Assembly: GCA_963834755.1 (NCBI GenBank)
Contig: CAWICQ010000010.1
Span: 124,001-188,000 of the forward strand
DNA length: 64,000 bases
Direction of reading: 5' to 3'
Source: Dokdonella_A sp963834755
GTDB taxonomy: Bacteria; Pseudomonadota; Gammaproteobacteria; Xanthomonadales; Rhodanobacteraceae
The notes under the pieces: model-generated
Databases searched by the model: none
The model's input: the letters and a program-made list of their open reading frames with translations, nothing else
Told to the model about the DNA's origin: nothing
Shown: positions 24,960 through 34,168 of the stretch, one piece after another
Numbering within the stretch: the first letter of the stretch is position 1
How the letters are laid out: each line of letters begins with the position of its first letter
Position numbers and translations under genes: made by a program

Positions 24960-25940
24960 ATGCTCGCCAGCCGCCTGCTTTCGATCCTGCTGCTGATGCA
25001 GACCCGCGGCCGCATCAGCGCGCGCGAGCTCGCCGAAGAATTCGAAGTCACGGTGCGCACGATCCATCGCGATATCGACGAGCTCAGCATCGCCGGTGTT
25101 CCGGTTTACGCCGAGCGCGGGCGCAACGGCGGATTTCGCCTGCGGGACGGCTATCGCACGCGCCTCACCGGCCTCAATCCATCCGAAGCGGAAACGCTGT
25201 TCCTCGCCGGCCTTCCGGGTCCCGCCGCCGAGCTCGGCCTCGCCGATGCGCTGGCGACGGCGCGCGTAAAGCTGCTCGCTGCGCTGCCGGCCAACCTGCA
25301 GCCGAACGCGGAGCGCATCGCCGCGCGCTTCCATCTCGATCCCGGCGCGTGGTTCCAGGACGCCGATCCGCTGCCGTCGTTGCCGATCATCGCGCGCGCG
25401 GTCTGGAGCGAGCGCATGCTCACGCTGCGCTATCGGCGCGCCGGCGAGGCCGAAGCGCGACCGCGCAAACTCGGTCCGCTCGGTCTCGTGCTGAAGGCGG
25501 GCGTCTGGTATCTCGTCGCGCAAAACAAGACCTCCGTGCGCACGTATCGCGCACGGAACATCCACGACGCCGCAATCACCGACGAGGCGTTCGCGCGCCC
25601 GAAGCATTTCAATCTTGCCGCGCATTGGCAGAACGCCGTGCGCGAATACGAAGGCGGCGTATATCACGAGCAGGCGCACGTGAAGCTATCGCCGAAAGGG
25701 CTCTACATGCTCGACCTGCTCGGTCCATACGTGCAACGCGCCGCCGCAGAGACCTCGAGCAAGCCCGATCGCAGAGGCTGGGTGCGCTGCATGCTGCCGC
25801 TCGAATCGATCGACTTCGGCATCCGCGAGCTGATGCGGCTCGGCGATGAGGTGATCGTGGTGGGTCCGCATGAGCTGCGCGCACGGTTCGCGGAGCGTGC
25901 GGCGCGGATGGCGCGGGTGCATCGGAGGCGATCGGGGTAG
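24960..25940 (+). CDS. YafY/DeoR-like HTH regulator with WYL domain
   Basis: The 326-residue protein starts MLASRLLSILLLMQTRGRISARELAEEFEVTVRTIHRDIDEL, an HTH_11/DeoR winged helix. A central WYL domain follows, in which the motif appears as VWYLVAQNKTSVRTYRARNI, then a C-terminal extension. WYL domains bind small ligands or nucleic acids and tune transcription. The divergent arrangement with the DUF1579 gene and the palindrome 19 nt upstream suggest autoregulation and control of that neighbour. Confidence 0.9.
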   Translation: MLASRLLSILLLMQTRGRISARELAEEFEVTVRTIHRDIDELSIAGVPVYAERGRNGGFRLRDGYRTRLTGLNPSEAETLFLAGLPGPAAELGLADALATARVKLLAALPANLQPNAERIAARFHLDPGAWFQDADPLPSLPIIARAVWSERMLTLRYRRAGEAEARPRKLGPLGLVLKAGVWYLVAQNKTSVRTYRARNIHDAAITDEAFARPKHFNLAAHWQNAVREYEGGVYHEQAHVKLSPKGLYMLDLLGPYVQRAAAETSSKPDRRGWVRCMLPLESIDFGIRELMRLGDEVIVVGPHELRARFAERAARMARVHRRRSG

Positions 25941-25954
25941 GGTTGTGCGGCGTT

Positions 25955-26083
25955 GCCCTCACCCTCCCCTCTCCTGCAAGCGGGAGAGGGGAAAGAAATT
26001 GCGGAAAGGAGGAAAGTAATTTCACGCCCAGCTTGCGCGCGATGTCCCCTCTCCCGCTTGCGGGAGAGGGCCGGGGTGAGGGC
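25955..26083. repeat. Two inverted REP-like elements (CTCTCCCGC family)
   Basis: Copy 1 (25955-25991) reads CCCTCACCCTCCCCTCTCCT then GCAAGCGGGAGAGGGG. Copy 2 (26044-26083) is in the opposite orientation, CCCCTCTCCCGCTTGCGGGA then GAGGGCCGGGGTGAGGGC. About 50 nt separate them. They fill most of the gap between the convergent WYL-regulator and dipZ genes and could act as a bidirectional transcript end. Confidence 0.85.
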
Positions 26084-26129
26084 AATCTTGCGTCACCCTC
26101 GCCCGAGGCACGCATCGAACCACGAGCCC

Positions 26130-27920
26130 TTACCCAAACGTAAACGCAAACGCCTCGACGCCGGGATCGAGGAATTCGATCTCGAAGGTGCGATCGGCGA
26201 TGTCGCCTTTCACGCGCGCGAGTTGGTAGAGGCGTTGCTCGATCACTTCGCCCGCGCCCTCGGCGTTGGTGTCCACGCCGTGGTCGCCTGCGGGCGGTTT
26301 GCCGTCGATCGAGACTTTGAATTTGACCGGATGTCCGTCGGCGGACGGTCCGAGCACGAGATTGAGATCGCGCGCATGGAAGCGGAACGCGATGCGGCCG
26401 TTCGCGCGCGAAAGCTCGGCCTTTTCATCGGCGATCGTCCATGTGCCCGCGAGGCCCCACTCGTTGGTCGTGAGTTGCGGCGGCACGGTGTAGTCGTGTT
26501 CGCGATCGCGCACGGCGCCGCCGGGCGACGCGAAGTTCGTGGCGCGTTCGTAGCCGATGTAGGTTTCCGGCGATTGCACGTCCGCGTTCGCGGGCGCGAG
26601 CGCGACGCCGCCGGCGTCCGGCTGCACGATGCCCGCGGCGACATGCTGCGCGCCGGCTTCGGCGAGCAGCTGCTTGATGATTTCCTCGGATTCGGCGTAC
26701 TCGCCTTCGCCAAAATGATGATGGCGGATGCGCCCTTGCGCATCGACGAAGTAATGCGCGGGCCAGTAGCGATTGTCGAACGCGCGCCAGATCGCATAGT
26801 TGTTGTCGATCGCGACCGGGTAGTCGACTTTGAGATCCTTGACCGCGCGACGCACGTTGTCGATGTCTTTCTCGAACGCGAATTCCGGCGCGTGCACGCC
26901 GATCACGACAAGGCCCTGATCCTTGTACTTCTCGTACCAGGCGCGCACGTACGGCAGCGTGCGCAGACAGTTGACGCACGAGTACGTCCAGAAATCGATG
27001 ACGACGACTTTGCCGCGCAACTCGGCTGCCGTCAGCGGCGGCGAATTCAGCCATTCGACCGCGCCGTCGAGCGGGGGCATGACGCCTTCGACCGGCGGAC
27101 TCGCCACGCCCTGATCGGCCATCATCGCGGGTTTCGCGGCGATCATGGCGCTGCCCGCATCCGGCGGTGCGATCGCTGACGAAGTGGACGTCGCGTTGTT
27201 GTCGATCGCGCCGAGCAGCGATTCCTCGATACGCGTCGTGCTCGCGGTCGACACATTGGCCAGCCAGCCGGTATCCAGCCCGAGCGCGATCGCGACGACC
27301 GCAACGAGTACCGCAACGCCGAGTCCACGCCGCACCCATTCGCCGGCGCCGAGCGATTTCTTGAGCGCCGCGAACACGCGACCGCCGATCAGCAGCGCAA
27401 CCGCGAGCGACGTTGCAGCACCCGCGGCGTACGCGAGCAGCAACGCGAACGTGCCGACGTTGGCGCCGTGCAACGCGGCGCCGGTGAGCACAAGTCCGAG
27501 AATCGGGCCCGCACACGGCGCCCAAAGCAATCCCGTGCCGATGCCGAGCAGCACCGACGAGAACGGCGATGACAACTCGTCGCCCTTGTCCGCCGTCGAC
27601 GAGATGCGCGCGCCGAGCGCAACCAGCGGCTGCATCAAACGGTCCGCGAAGTGCGGCAACAACAACGTGAGTCCGAACAACGCGAGGATTACCAGCGCGA
27701 CGTAGCGGCCGTATTGATTCGCGTGCACGGCCCATGCGCCGCCGACCGTCGCGAGCATCGCGACCAGCGCGAACGTGATCGCCATGCCGAACAACATCGG
27801 CAGGCCGCTGCGCGTGAAGGACTGACCCGCGCGCGCGAACACGAACGGCAGGACCGGCAGGATGCACGGACTCAGGATCGTCAGCACACCGCCGAGATAG
27901 GCGAGAACCAGCAGCGTCAT
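26130..27920 (-). CDS. dipZ: DipZ-type protein: CcdA membrane domain fused to thioredoxin-like domain
   Basis: The 596-residue protein has an N-terminal CcdA/DsbD-beta-like membrane domain (~1-215) with redox cysteines in LSPCILPVLPF (Cys19) and WAPCAGPILG. It then has a periplasmic redoxin domain with FWTYSCVNCLRTLPY (Cys315/Cys318) and a ~150-residue C-terminal beta-rich domain typical of DipZ. Such proteins carry electrons across the membrane to periplasmic thiols. The start is ATG at 27920. It lies 16 nt downstream of msrB on the same strand, suggesting it reduces that enzyme. Confidence 0.92.
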   Translation of the reverse strand: MTLLVLAYLGGVLTILSPCILPVLPFVFARAGQSFTRSGLPMLFGMAITFALVAMLATVGGAWAVHANQYGRYVALVILALFGLTLLLPHFADRLMQPLVALGARISSTADKGDELSSPFSSVLLGIGTGLLWAPCAGPILGLVLTGAALHGANVGTFALLLAYAAGAATSLAVALLIGGRVFAALKKSLGAGEWVRRGLGVAVLVAVVAIALGLDTGWLANVSTASTTRIEESLLGAIDNNATSTSSAIAPPDAGSAMIAAKPAMMADQGVASPPVEGVMPPLDGAVEWLNSPPLTAAELRGKVVVIDFWTYSCVNCLRTLPYVRAWYEKYKDQGLVVIGVHAPEFAFEKDIDNVRRAVKDLKVDYPVAIDNNYAIWRAFDNRYWPAHYFVDAQGRIRHHHFGEGEYAESEEIIKQLLAEAGAQHVAAGIVQPDAGGVALAPANADVQSPETYIGYERATNFASPGGAVRDREHDYTVPPQLTTNEWGLAGTWTIADEKAELSRANGRIAFRFHARDLNLVLGPSADGHPVKFKVSIDGKPPAGDHGVDTNAEGAGEVIEQRLYQLARVKGDIADRTFEIEFLDPGVEAFAFTFG

Positions 27921-27936
27921 GAATGCGTCCCGCGGC

Positions 27937-28476
27937 TCATGCGTCGGCCTTGAAGGTCAGCGCAACGCCGTTCATGCAGTAGCGAAGACCCGTCGGCGGC
28001 GGACCATCATCGAACACATGGCCGAGGTGACCGCCGCAGCGGCGGCAGTGAATCTCGGTGCGCAGCATGCCGATCGAAGTGTCGTTCGCTTCGTTCACCG
28101 CGTGCGGCAGCGGCTGATAGAAGCTCGGCCAGCCGGTGCCGCTGTCGAACTTGGTCCTCGAGGAGAACAACGGATTCGCGCAGGCCGCGCAGGAAAATGT
28201 GCCGCTGCGGTTTTCGTGATCGAGCGGACTCGAGAACGCCCATTCCGTTCCCTGCTGGCGCAGCACGGCGTATTGATCGGGCGTCAGCAACGCGCGCCAT
28301 TCGGCGTCGGTGTGCATGACTTCGAAGTGCTCGGCCTCGGCCGCGACGGCGGGACGCATGCCGAAGCGACGCCAGCCGAGGAAGCTGACGCCCAAGAGGG
28401 CCGCCGCCGTCGCGCCGCCGACGAGGAGCTGGCGTCGCGCAGGATCGAAGGTCGTGGGATTGCGAGGCTTGGTCAT
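27937..28476 (-). CDS. msrB: Peptide-methionine (R)-S-oxide reductase MsrB, exported
   Basis: MsrB reduces methionine-R-sulfoxide in proteins. The ATG at 28476 has a GGAG site 7-8 nt upstream and gives 179 residues. The N-terminus has ARRQLLVGGATAAALLGVSF, a twin-arginine-like signal. The catalytic domain has GTEWAFSSPLDHE, two zinc CxxC pairs (CAACANP and CRRCGGHLGHVFDDG), and the catalytic Cys in RYCMNGVALTF. It probably works in the periplasm with electrons from the adjacent DipZ. It is the first gene of the msrB-dipZ pair. Confidence 0.93.
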   Translation of the reverse strand: MTKPRNPTTFDPARRQLLVGGATAAALLGVSFLGWRRFGMRPAVAAEAEHFEVMHTDAEWRALLTPDQYAVLRQQGTEWAFSSPLDHENRSGTFSCAACANPLFSSRTKFDSGTGWPSFYQPLPHAVNEANDTSIGMLRTEIHCRRCGGHLGHVFDDGPPPTGLRYCMNGVALTFKADA

Positions 28477-28800
28477 CGTGGACTCCGGCGTCGAGTAGGG
28501 ATCACGGGGTTGATCCAAGGACCGGGGGGTCGGGCAATTGCTTGCGGCCTGCGGCGCGACGAACGGCCGGCGCGGCGCGCGCTGGACGAAATGGGTGCGG
28601 AAGCGCGACGAAACAACGGCCGATCTTGCGTGGCGCGGCCGGGAGCGGGCGTTCCGCGCGGCCGCCGGACCTGCCCGTTTCTACCAACGACAAGGCCGAC
28701 ACGCGCGCCGTCTCACGGGCCGGGGACCATCACGCCCGCGCGGCGAGAATTCGTTTCAGCGGAGCCATCGCCGAGCGCCGCGATGGCTCCGTAGGTCCGC
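28477..28800. other. 324-nt gap without a recognisable gene
   Basis: The stretch between the msrB start and the end of the beta-helix gene is GC-rich and holds no conserved reading frame that I recognise. The first ~50 nt must hold the msrB promoter and leader. A short inverted word, GCGGAGCCAT/ATGGCTCCGT near 28758-28794, could be a terminator for the beta-helix gene although it lacks a T-run. Confidence 0.4.
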
Positions 28801-30606
28801 TCAGAACTCGCCGTCGAACCCGTCGCAGAAAACCGTGTCCGCATTGGCGCAGCCCAGCACCAGCTGCGTCTGGATCTCGTACGCGCCGACATCCATCGTG
28901 CCCCATTGGTCCGGAATATCGATGAGATCCACCGAACGCGGATTGCCGTCGAGGTCCACGCCGTCGTTGGCCGGGGCGAAATCGACGCCGAGGGACGCAC
29001 GCGCCTGGTGATAGTCGCCGTTGGCCGCATCGACGAATTGCGGCCCGCCGTCGACGATGCCGTCGTGGCCAGTAAACGGGATCGTGTCGTTGGTCAGGAT
29101 ATAGCGCGCGGTGAGGTCGCCGTCGGGGCCGAAGAAGATGAACGAAGGCTGGTTCGGCTGATAGATGATCGAGTTGGTCACTTCGGCGAAGTTCGTATCG
29201 GCGCCGAGGACATAGTTGTTGTCGCCCATCGCGTTGTTCGCCAGTGTGCAGGTATCGAAGATGACCTGCGTCTGCGCGGCTCCGCCGATTGCATAGAGCA
29301 GATTGCCGGCGATGGTGTTGTCGACGAACAAGCAGTCGTGCAGATGCACGTAGTCGCCGCCGCCGTTGGTCGGCGCTGTGTCGGCATCGAACCGGATCAG
29401 CGAGAGGGCCGTATTGCGGCGCATCGCAAAGCGGCTCGCCGACAGTGCACCGGCGGACGCGACGTGAATCGTGCCGGTCCATTCGCTGGTCGAGGAAATA
29501 TTGTCGTTGATTTCGTTGCAGGCCGCGCCTGGCGTGCAGGCGACCGCGTCCGCGGGCCGGTCGCAGCCGTCCGAGTTGAGGAACGCGATGGAGCCGTCGC
29601 CATTGCCGTCGGTCGCGGCCATGATCGCGCCGCCGTAGGTCGCGCTGTTCGCATCGATCGCGAAATCAAACGCGCACAGCTTGGCGAGATTGGAACCGTT
29701 CGACAGCAGGAACACGCCGCCGCCGTCCTGCGTCGCGGCATTGCCGTACACCGTGACCGGGATGTTCGGATCCGTCGTGTACAGATTGACGTAAGCCGGA
29801 CCCCGACTTGTCGCGATCGCCGAAATGCCGGCGCCCGAGGCCGCAGTATTCAGATCCACCACCGCAGAGGCGAGGTTCGCAACCGCCGGGCCGATCACCT
29901 TGATGCCGCCGCCATCGCCGAGGTTGCCCAGCGCGGCATTCTGCGCGATGTAGTTGGTGTTGCCGGCTTCCATGCCGAAAGTCAACGTCGTCGGCCCCTC
30001 GATCTGAATGCCGCCGCCGGTATCGAGCGCAGTATTCGCCGACACGGTCGACCCGATGAGATGCAAGGTCGTGGGTCCCGACGGATTCACGGCGATGCCG
30101 CCGCCGTAGCCGGCCTGGTTGAGGAACACCCACGAGTAGCGGACCGTCAGATCGCCGGCGCCGCCGAAGTAGATGCCGCCGCCGTGGTGGCTGCCATCCA
30201 TCACCGCGCCGGTGATCACGAGATTGGACATATACACATGACTGCTGCCCTCGATTTCGAACACGCTGTGACCTGATGTACCGCCGATCGTCGTCTGCAG
30301 CAATCCGGGATCGCCGAGCTGCGTGCAGTCGGGGAAGCCGCCGACGATGTCGACGTCCTGATCGGTGACGACGAGGTGCTGGTCTCCATACTCACGATTC
30401 GAGGCGATGAACACGTAGTCCTCGCCGGGGTTGGCGGCGGCCGCGTCGATCGCGTCCTGGATGAACGCATAGCCGCATGCACCGTCGCCGCCGACCGTGT
30501 AGACATTGAACGCGGATGCGAACTGTGCTGCGAGAGCGGCCGCGGCGATGCCGAGCCATGACGCAACGGTGACGAGCGGTCGCGCGCGAAAACCGGTCTG
30601 ATCCAT
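28801..30606 (-). CDS. Secreted parallel beta-helix protein with C-terminal VFCDGFD motif
   Basis: The ATG at 30606 is preceded by AGGGAGAA and yields 601 residues. A signal peptide (MDQTGFRARPLVTVASWLGI...ASAF) is followed by a right-handed beta-helix with segments such as GGIYFGGAGDLTVRYSWVFL and STVSANTALDTGGGIQIEGP. It contains DVGAYEIQT near the end, then CANADTVFCDGFDGEF. The C-terminus parallels IFANGFEP of the protein at 18930-20471. Enzymatic residues are not evident, so an adhesin or polysaccharide-binding role is only a guess. Confidence 0.83.
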   Translation of the reverse strand: MDQTGFRARPLVTVASWLGIAAAALAAQFASAFNVYTVGGDGACGYAFIQDAIDAAAANPGEDYVFIASNREYGDQHLVVTDQDVDIVGGFPDCTQLGDPGLLQTTIGGTSGHSVFEIEGSSHVYMSNLVITGAVMDGSHHGGGIYFGGAGDLTVRYSWVFLNQAGYGGGIAVNPSGPTTLHLIGSTVSANTALDTGGGIQIEGPTTLTFGMEAGNTNYIAQNAALGNLGDGGGIKVIGPAVANLASAVVDLNTAASGAGISAIATSRGPAYVNLYTTDPNIPVTVYGNAATQDGGGVFLLSNGSNLAKLCAFDFAIDANSATYGGAIMAATDGNGDGSIAFLNSDGCDRPADAVACTPGAACNEINDNISSTSEWTGTIHVASAGALSASRFAMRRNTALSLIRFDADTAPTNGGGDYVHLHDCLFVDNTIAGNLLYAIGGAAQTQVIFDTCTLANNAMGDNNYVLGADTNFAEVTNSIIYQPNQPSFIFFGPDGDLTARYILTNDTIPFTGHDGIVDGGPQFVDAANGDYHQARASLGVDFAPANDGVDLDGNPRSVDLIDIPDQWGTMDVGAYEIQTQLVLGCANADTVFCDGFDGEF

Positions 30607-30688
30607 GAAACGTTCTCCCTTGTGCCGTGCTGGCAGGAGCAAAGAACGTCAAAGCGCCGCGGACTCAGACATGCCGCGAAGCGCGCGT

Positions 30689-30724
30689 GCCCTCACCCTG
30701 CCCTCTCCCGCGAGCGGGAGAGGG
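30689..30724. repeat. REP-like element (CTCTCCCGC family)
   Basis: The sequence CCTCACCCTGCCCTCTCCCG followed by CGAGCGGGAGAGGG forms a strong hairpin. It lies between the divergent beta-helix gene and the TPR gene at 30790. Confidence 0.85.
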
Positions 30725-30789
30725 TAGATGGCGCCTTTTTGACCCTCGTTCCGACCTGAAGTACTGTCACGCCTCTGGGGAGAACTGGC

Positions 30790-32337
30790 ATGAAGCGAGT
30801 GCGTTTCATCATGCTCGTGCCGCTGCTCGGTTGCGCGCTTTACGCGTCCGCGGCACAGGAGCATTCGCATCCGGCACCGGAAAAACTCGGGAACGTCACG
30901 TTCCCGACCTCGTGCGCGAAAAACGTCCAGGCGCGTTTCGAGCGCGCCGTCGCGTTGCTGCATTCGTTCACGTATTCGCTGTCCGAGCGCGCGTTCCGCG
31001 AGGTCGCGGATGCGGATCCCGGCTGCGCGATCGCGCACTGGGGCATCGCGATGTCGTATTTCCATCAGCTCTGGGATCCGCCGGAAGGCGACGACCTGCG
31101 CGCGGCATCGGCAGAAATCGCGCGTGCGCAGAAACCTCCCGCGGGCTCGGCGCGCGAACGGGCGTTCATCGATGCGGCCGCCGTGTACTACCGCGACGCC
31201 GATCACGTGCCGCACGCGGAACGCGCAAAAGCGTATGAGCGCGCGATGGCCGACGTCGCCGCGCGATATCCCGCCGATGTCGAAGCGCAAATCTTCTACG
31301 CGCTCGCATTGATCGCGGATGCCTCGCCGACCGACCGCACGCACGCGAACCAGAAGCACGCGGACGACATTCTCGAGCCGTTGTATCGCCGCTATCCGCA
31401 GCATCCCGGGCTCGCGCATTACCTGATCCACGCCAACGACAGCTCCGAGCTCGCGCCGCGCGGACTCGCCGCCGCGCGCGAGTACGCGAAGATCGCACCA
31501 TCGGCGCCGCATGCGCTGCACATGCCCTCGCACATCTTCACGCGGCTCGGATATTGGGACGATTCGATCGCGTCGAACCTCGCCGCTCGCGCCGCCGCGC
31601 ACGCCCAGGGCGATGTCGGTGAAGAGCTGCACGCGATGGATTACTTGACGTACGCGTACCTGCAGCGCGGGCGCGATGCCGATGCCGAGCGCGTCGTCGC
31701 CGATGTTCGCTCGATGAGCTCCCTTTCGGCCGGGAACTTCAAGATCGGCTTTGCGGCGAATGCGATGCCTGTACGGCTCGCGGTCGAGCGCAAGCAATGG
31801 TCGACTGCGGCATCGCTCGAACCGTTGCCGCAATCCGAACCGCACGTTGCGGCGATCGTCTATTGGGCCCGCGCGATCGGCCGGGCGCGCAACGGGCAAG
31901 CCGCCGACGCCGACGCCGATATCGCCCACATCGACGCTTGCCTCGATCAGCTCAAGAAATCCGGCAACGCGTATTGGGCAACGCAGACCGAAGTGCTCGC
32001 CGAATCGGCGCGCGCGTGGCAACTCAAAGCGAACGCTCAGGCCGACGCGGCGACACAGCACCTTCGCGCCGCCGCCGACAAGGAAGATGCGATCGAGAAG
32101 CGCCCGGTCACGCCCGGTCCGATCGTGCCGGCGCGCGAACAGCTCGGCGAGATGCTGCTGGAACTCGATCGTCCGCAAGAGGCGCTGCACGAATTTCAAG
32201 TTGCGTTGACGAACGCGCCGGGCCGGCGCGGCGCGCTGACCGGGGGGATGCAGGCCGCGGAACGCGTCGGAGACGCGCAGACGGCGGCGAAATTCCGCGC
32301 GCAATTGAATGGGGAATCACCTGCGGCGAAGCCTTGA
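30790..32337 (+). CDS. Exported TPR-like protein of unknown function
   Basis: The 515-residue protein starts MKRVRFIMLVPLLGCALYASA, a signal peptide, possibly a lipoprotein at LLGC. The mature part has the recognisable family opening VQARFERAVALLHSFTYSLSERAFREVADADPGCAIAHWGIAMS. It later carries PHALHMPSHIFTRLGYWDDSI and AREQLGEMLLELDRPQEALHEF. This conserved architecture of helical repeats is widespread in proteobacteria but uncharacterised. No operon partner is evident. Confidence 0.83.
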   Translation: MKRVRFIMLVPLLGCALYASAAQEHSHPAPEKLGNVTFPTSCAKNVQARFERAVALLHSFTYSLSERAFREVADADPGCAIAHWGIAMSYFHQLWDPPEGDDLRAASAEIARAQKPPAGSARERAFIDAAAVYYRDADHVPHAERAKAYERAMADVAARYPADVEAQIFYALALIADASPTDRTHANQKHADDILEPLYRRYPQHPGLAHYLIHANDSSELAPRGLAAAREYAKIAPSAPHALHMPSHIFTRLGYWDDSIASNLAARAAAHAQGDVGEELHAMDYLTYAYLQRGRDADAERVVADVRSMSSLSAGNFKIGFAANAMPVRLAVERKQWSTAASLEPLPQSEPHVAAIVYWARAIGRARNGQAADADADIAHIDACLDQLKKSGNAYWATQTEVLAESARAWQLKANAQADAATQHLRAAADKEDAIEKRPVTPGPIVPAREQLGEMLLELDRPQEALHEFQVALTNAPGRRGALTGGMQAAERVGDAQTAAKFRAQLNGESPAAKP

Positions 32338-32467
32338 GGCTGCGGCGATCGCTGACCATGCGGTCGATGAAACCTGCGCGAAGCGGTCGCGTCTTCTGCG
32401 CGACATTCCCGCACGCGGCGGCCCTCATGCGTTGCCAATATCCTGACAGGACCCGGAGACGCGTCGC

Positions 32468-33597
32468 GTGGACGACAACGACACGATCATCGTCGGCGCA
32501 GGCCCCGCCGGTCTCGCGGTCGCTGCGGCGCTGCGCAAGAAGAACCTTCCTTCGAAATTGTCGAACGCCGCGACTCCGTCGGTTCGTCGTGGCGGCGTCA
32601 CTACGATCGGCTGCATCTGCATACGCCAAAGATTCATTCGGCGTTGCCGTTCGTGCCGTTCCCGGACGCGTTTCCACGCTATCCATCGCGCGATCAGGTT
32701 GTCGAATATCTGGAAAGTTACGCGCGCGCGTTCGACGTGCGTCCGGAGTTTGGCGTCGACGTCTCACGCTGCGCGAGAACCGCTGACGATCGCTGGGAAG
32801 TGCGCACGAGCCGGGGCATCCGCCATGCGCGGAATCTTGTTATCGCCAGCGGATTCAGTTGCGTGCCGTATCGCCCGTCATGGGCTGGCCTCGCTGACTT
32901 CGCGGGCCCCGTGCTTCACAGCTCGGACTACAAGAACGGCCGGCGCTTTCACTCGCAACGCGTGCTCGTCGTCGGCTTCGGAAATTCCGGCGCCGAAATC
33001 GCGCTCGATCTTTCGGAATGCGGGGCCGATTGCGCGATCTCGATTCGCGGACCCGTAAATGTCGTTCCGCGCGAAGTGCTGCACGTGCCGATCACGTATT
33101 TCGCATTGGCGACCCGGCACTTTCCGCCGCGCGTCGCCGATCGGCTCAATGCACTGACGATCCGACTCGCGATCGGCAATCTCGCGCGTCTCGGCATCCG
33201 CAAACGGAGCGACGGTCCGACGGAAGAAATCATCAAGGCGCGCCGCATTCCCGTCGTCGACATCGGCACGATCGCCGCAATACGCGGCGGCAAGATCGGC
33301 GTTCGCCCGGCGATCGATTCATTCTCGCGCGACGCGGCGCGCTTTGCCGACGGACGATCCGAACCGTTCGACGCGATCGTCCTCGCGACCGGTTACGACA
33401 CGGGCCTTCGCGCGATGTTCGACGGCGATGCGTCCGCGCTCGACGACTCCGGCCATCCACGCTCGCACGCCGACGACGCAGCGCGCGGACTCTATTTCTG
33501 CGGCTTCAACATCGTGCCGGCCGGTTTGATACATCAGATCGGCATCGAAGCGCTATGCATCGGCGATCAGATCGCGGCGAACCGACGCGCCGCATAA
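32468..33597 (+). pseudogene. FAD-dependent monooxygenase-like gene with one frameshift
   Basis: The first ~28 codons encode MDDNDTIIVGAGPAGLAVAAALRKKN, a Rossmann FAD-binding start. At 32545-32552 the frame breaks. Reading on in the next frame gives FEIVERRDSVGSSWRRHYDR, LHLHTPKIHSALPFVPFPDA and so on to VLVVGFGNSGAEIALDL (second Rossmann motif) and ATGYDTGLRAMF, ending at 33597. The restored ~375-residue product matches flavin monooxygenase/Baeyer-Villiger-like NAD(P)/FAD oxidoreductases. A single missing base (or two extra) explains everything, so this may be a recent lesion or a consensus error. Confidence 0.85.
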
Positions 33598-33633
33598 CGC
33601 ATGACGTCGCCACGTGTCCCGCGCCAAACCTAC

Positions 33634-33663
33634 CCCTCATAGGGTGGGCTTCAGCCCGCCGCA
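33634..33663. repeat. GGTGGGCTTCAGCCC palindrome copy
   Basis: The sequence ATAGGGTGGGCTTCAGCCCG followed by CCGC is a single copy of the palindrome also found at 17606-17685 and 36273-36302. It lies in the 295-nt gap between the monooxygenase and the HicA-like gene. Confidence 0.65.
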
Positions 33664-33892
33664 ACAACCCCGCACCCACACTTCCGTTGTTTTCGCCAGC
33701 ACCGCTGCCGATTGGCATTTGCCAATCATCGTTCGACCTACACGCGCCGCAGGCAGATTCTTACTGGCGAAGACTCGCCTTCCCCAAATCGGTTTTCAGG
33801 GAACTGAATCTACGATCGATCGAGCAGACAAACCTCGATGGGTTGTCACTTGACAACCACGCTAATCGACATTACCTTCGCAGGGAAGCGAG

Positions 33893-34168
33893 ATGGCAAG
33901 GAAGCCACACCCAAAACCCGACATCGAAACCGCACTGAAGCACGCCGAAGCCGAAGGCTGGCGAATCGCAGCCGGCGGATCTCATGCGTGGGGACGGATG
34001 TACTGCCCTTACAACGACGACGCGTGCCGCTGCGGTGAGTTCTGCATCGCGAGCATCTGGAGCACGCCTCGAAACGCCGGCAACCATGCAAGACAGATCC
34101 GGCGCGTCGTCGACAACTGCACGACACATCGAGAGCGCGCCGTCGCACGCCCACGGACCGAACCATGA
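33893..34168 (+). CDS. HicA-like small Cys-rich protein (candidate toxin)
   Basis: The 91-residue protein has an AGGGA site 8 nt upstream. It reads GWRIAAGGSHAWGRMYCPYN, then DDACRCGEFC, then SIWSTPRNAGNHARQIRRVV. The helix-GW-strand-GGSH-strand-strand-helix order, with an isolated conserved His in GSH, resembles the dsRBD-like HicA mRNA interferase. The four-Cys insert (C-N5-C-x-C-N3-C) is not typical of HicA and could bind zinc. Its stop overlaps the start of the next gene (ATGA), the tight coupling expected of a toxin-antitoxin pair. The function is inferred, not established. Confidence 0.6.
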   Translation: MARKPHPKPDIETALKHAEAEGWRIAAGGSHAWGRMYCPYNDDACRCGEFCIASIWSTPRNAGNHARQIRRVVDNCTTHRERAVARPRTEP

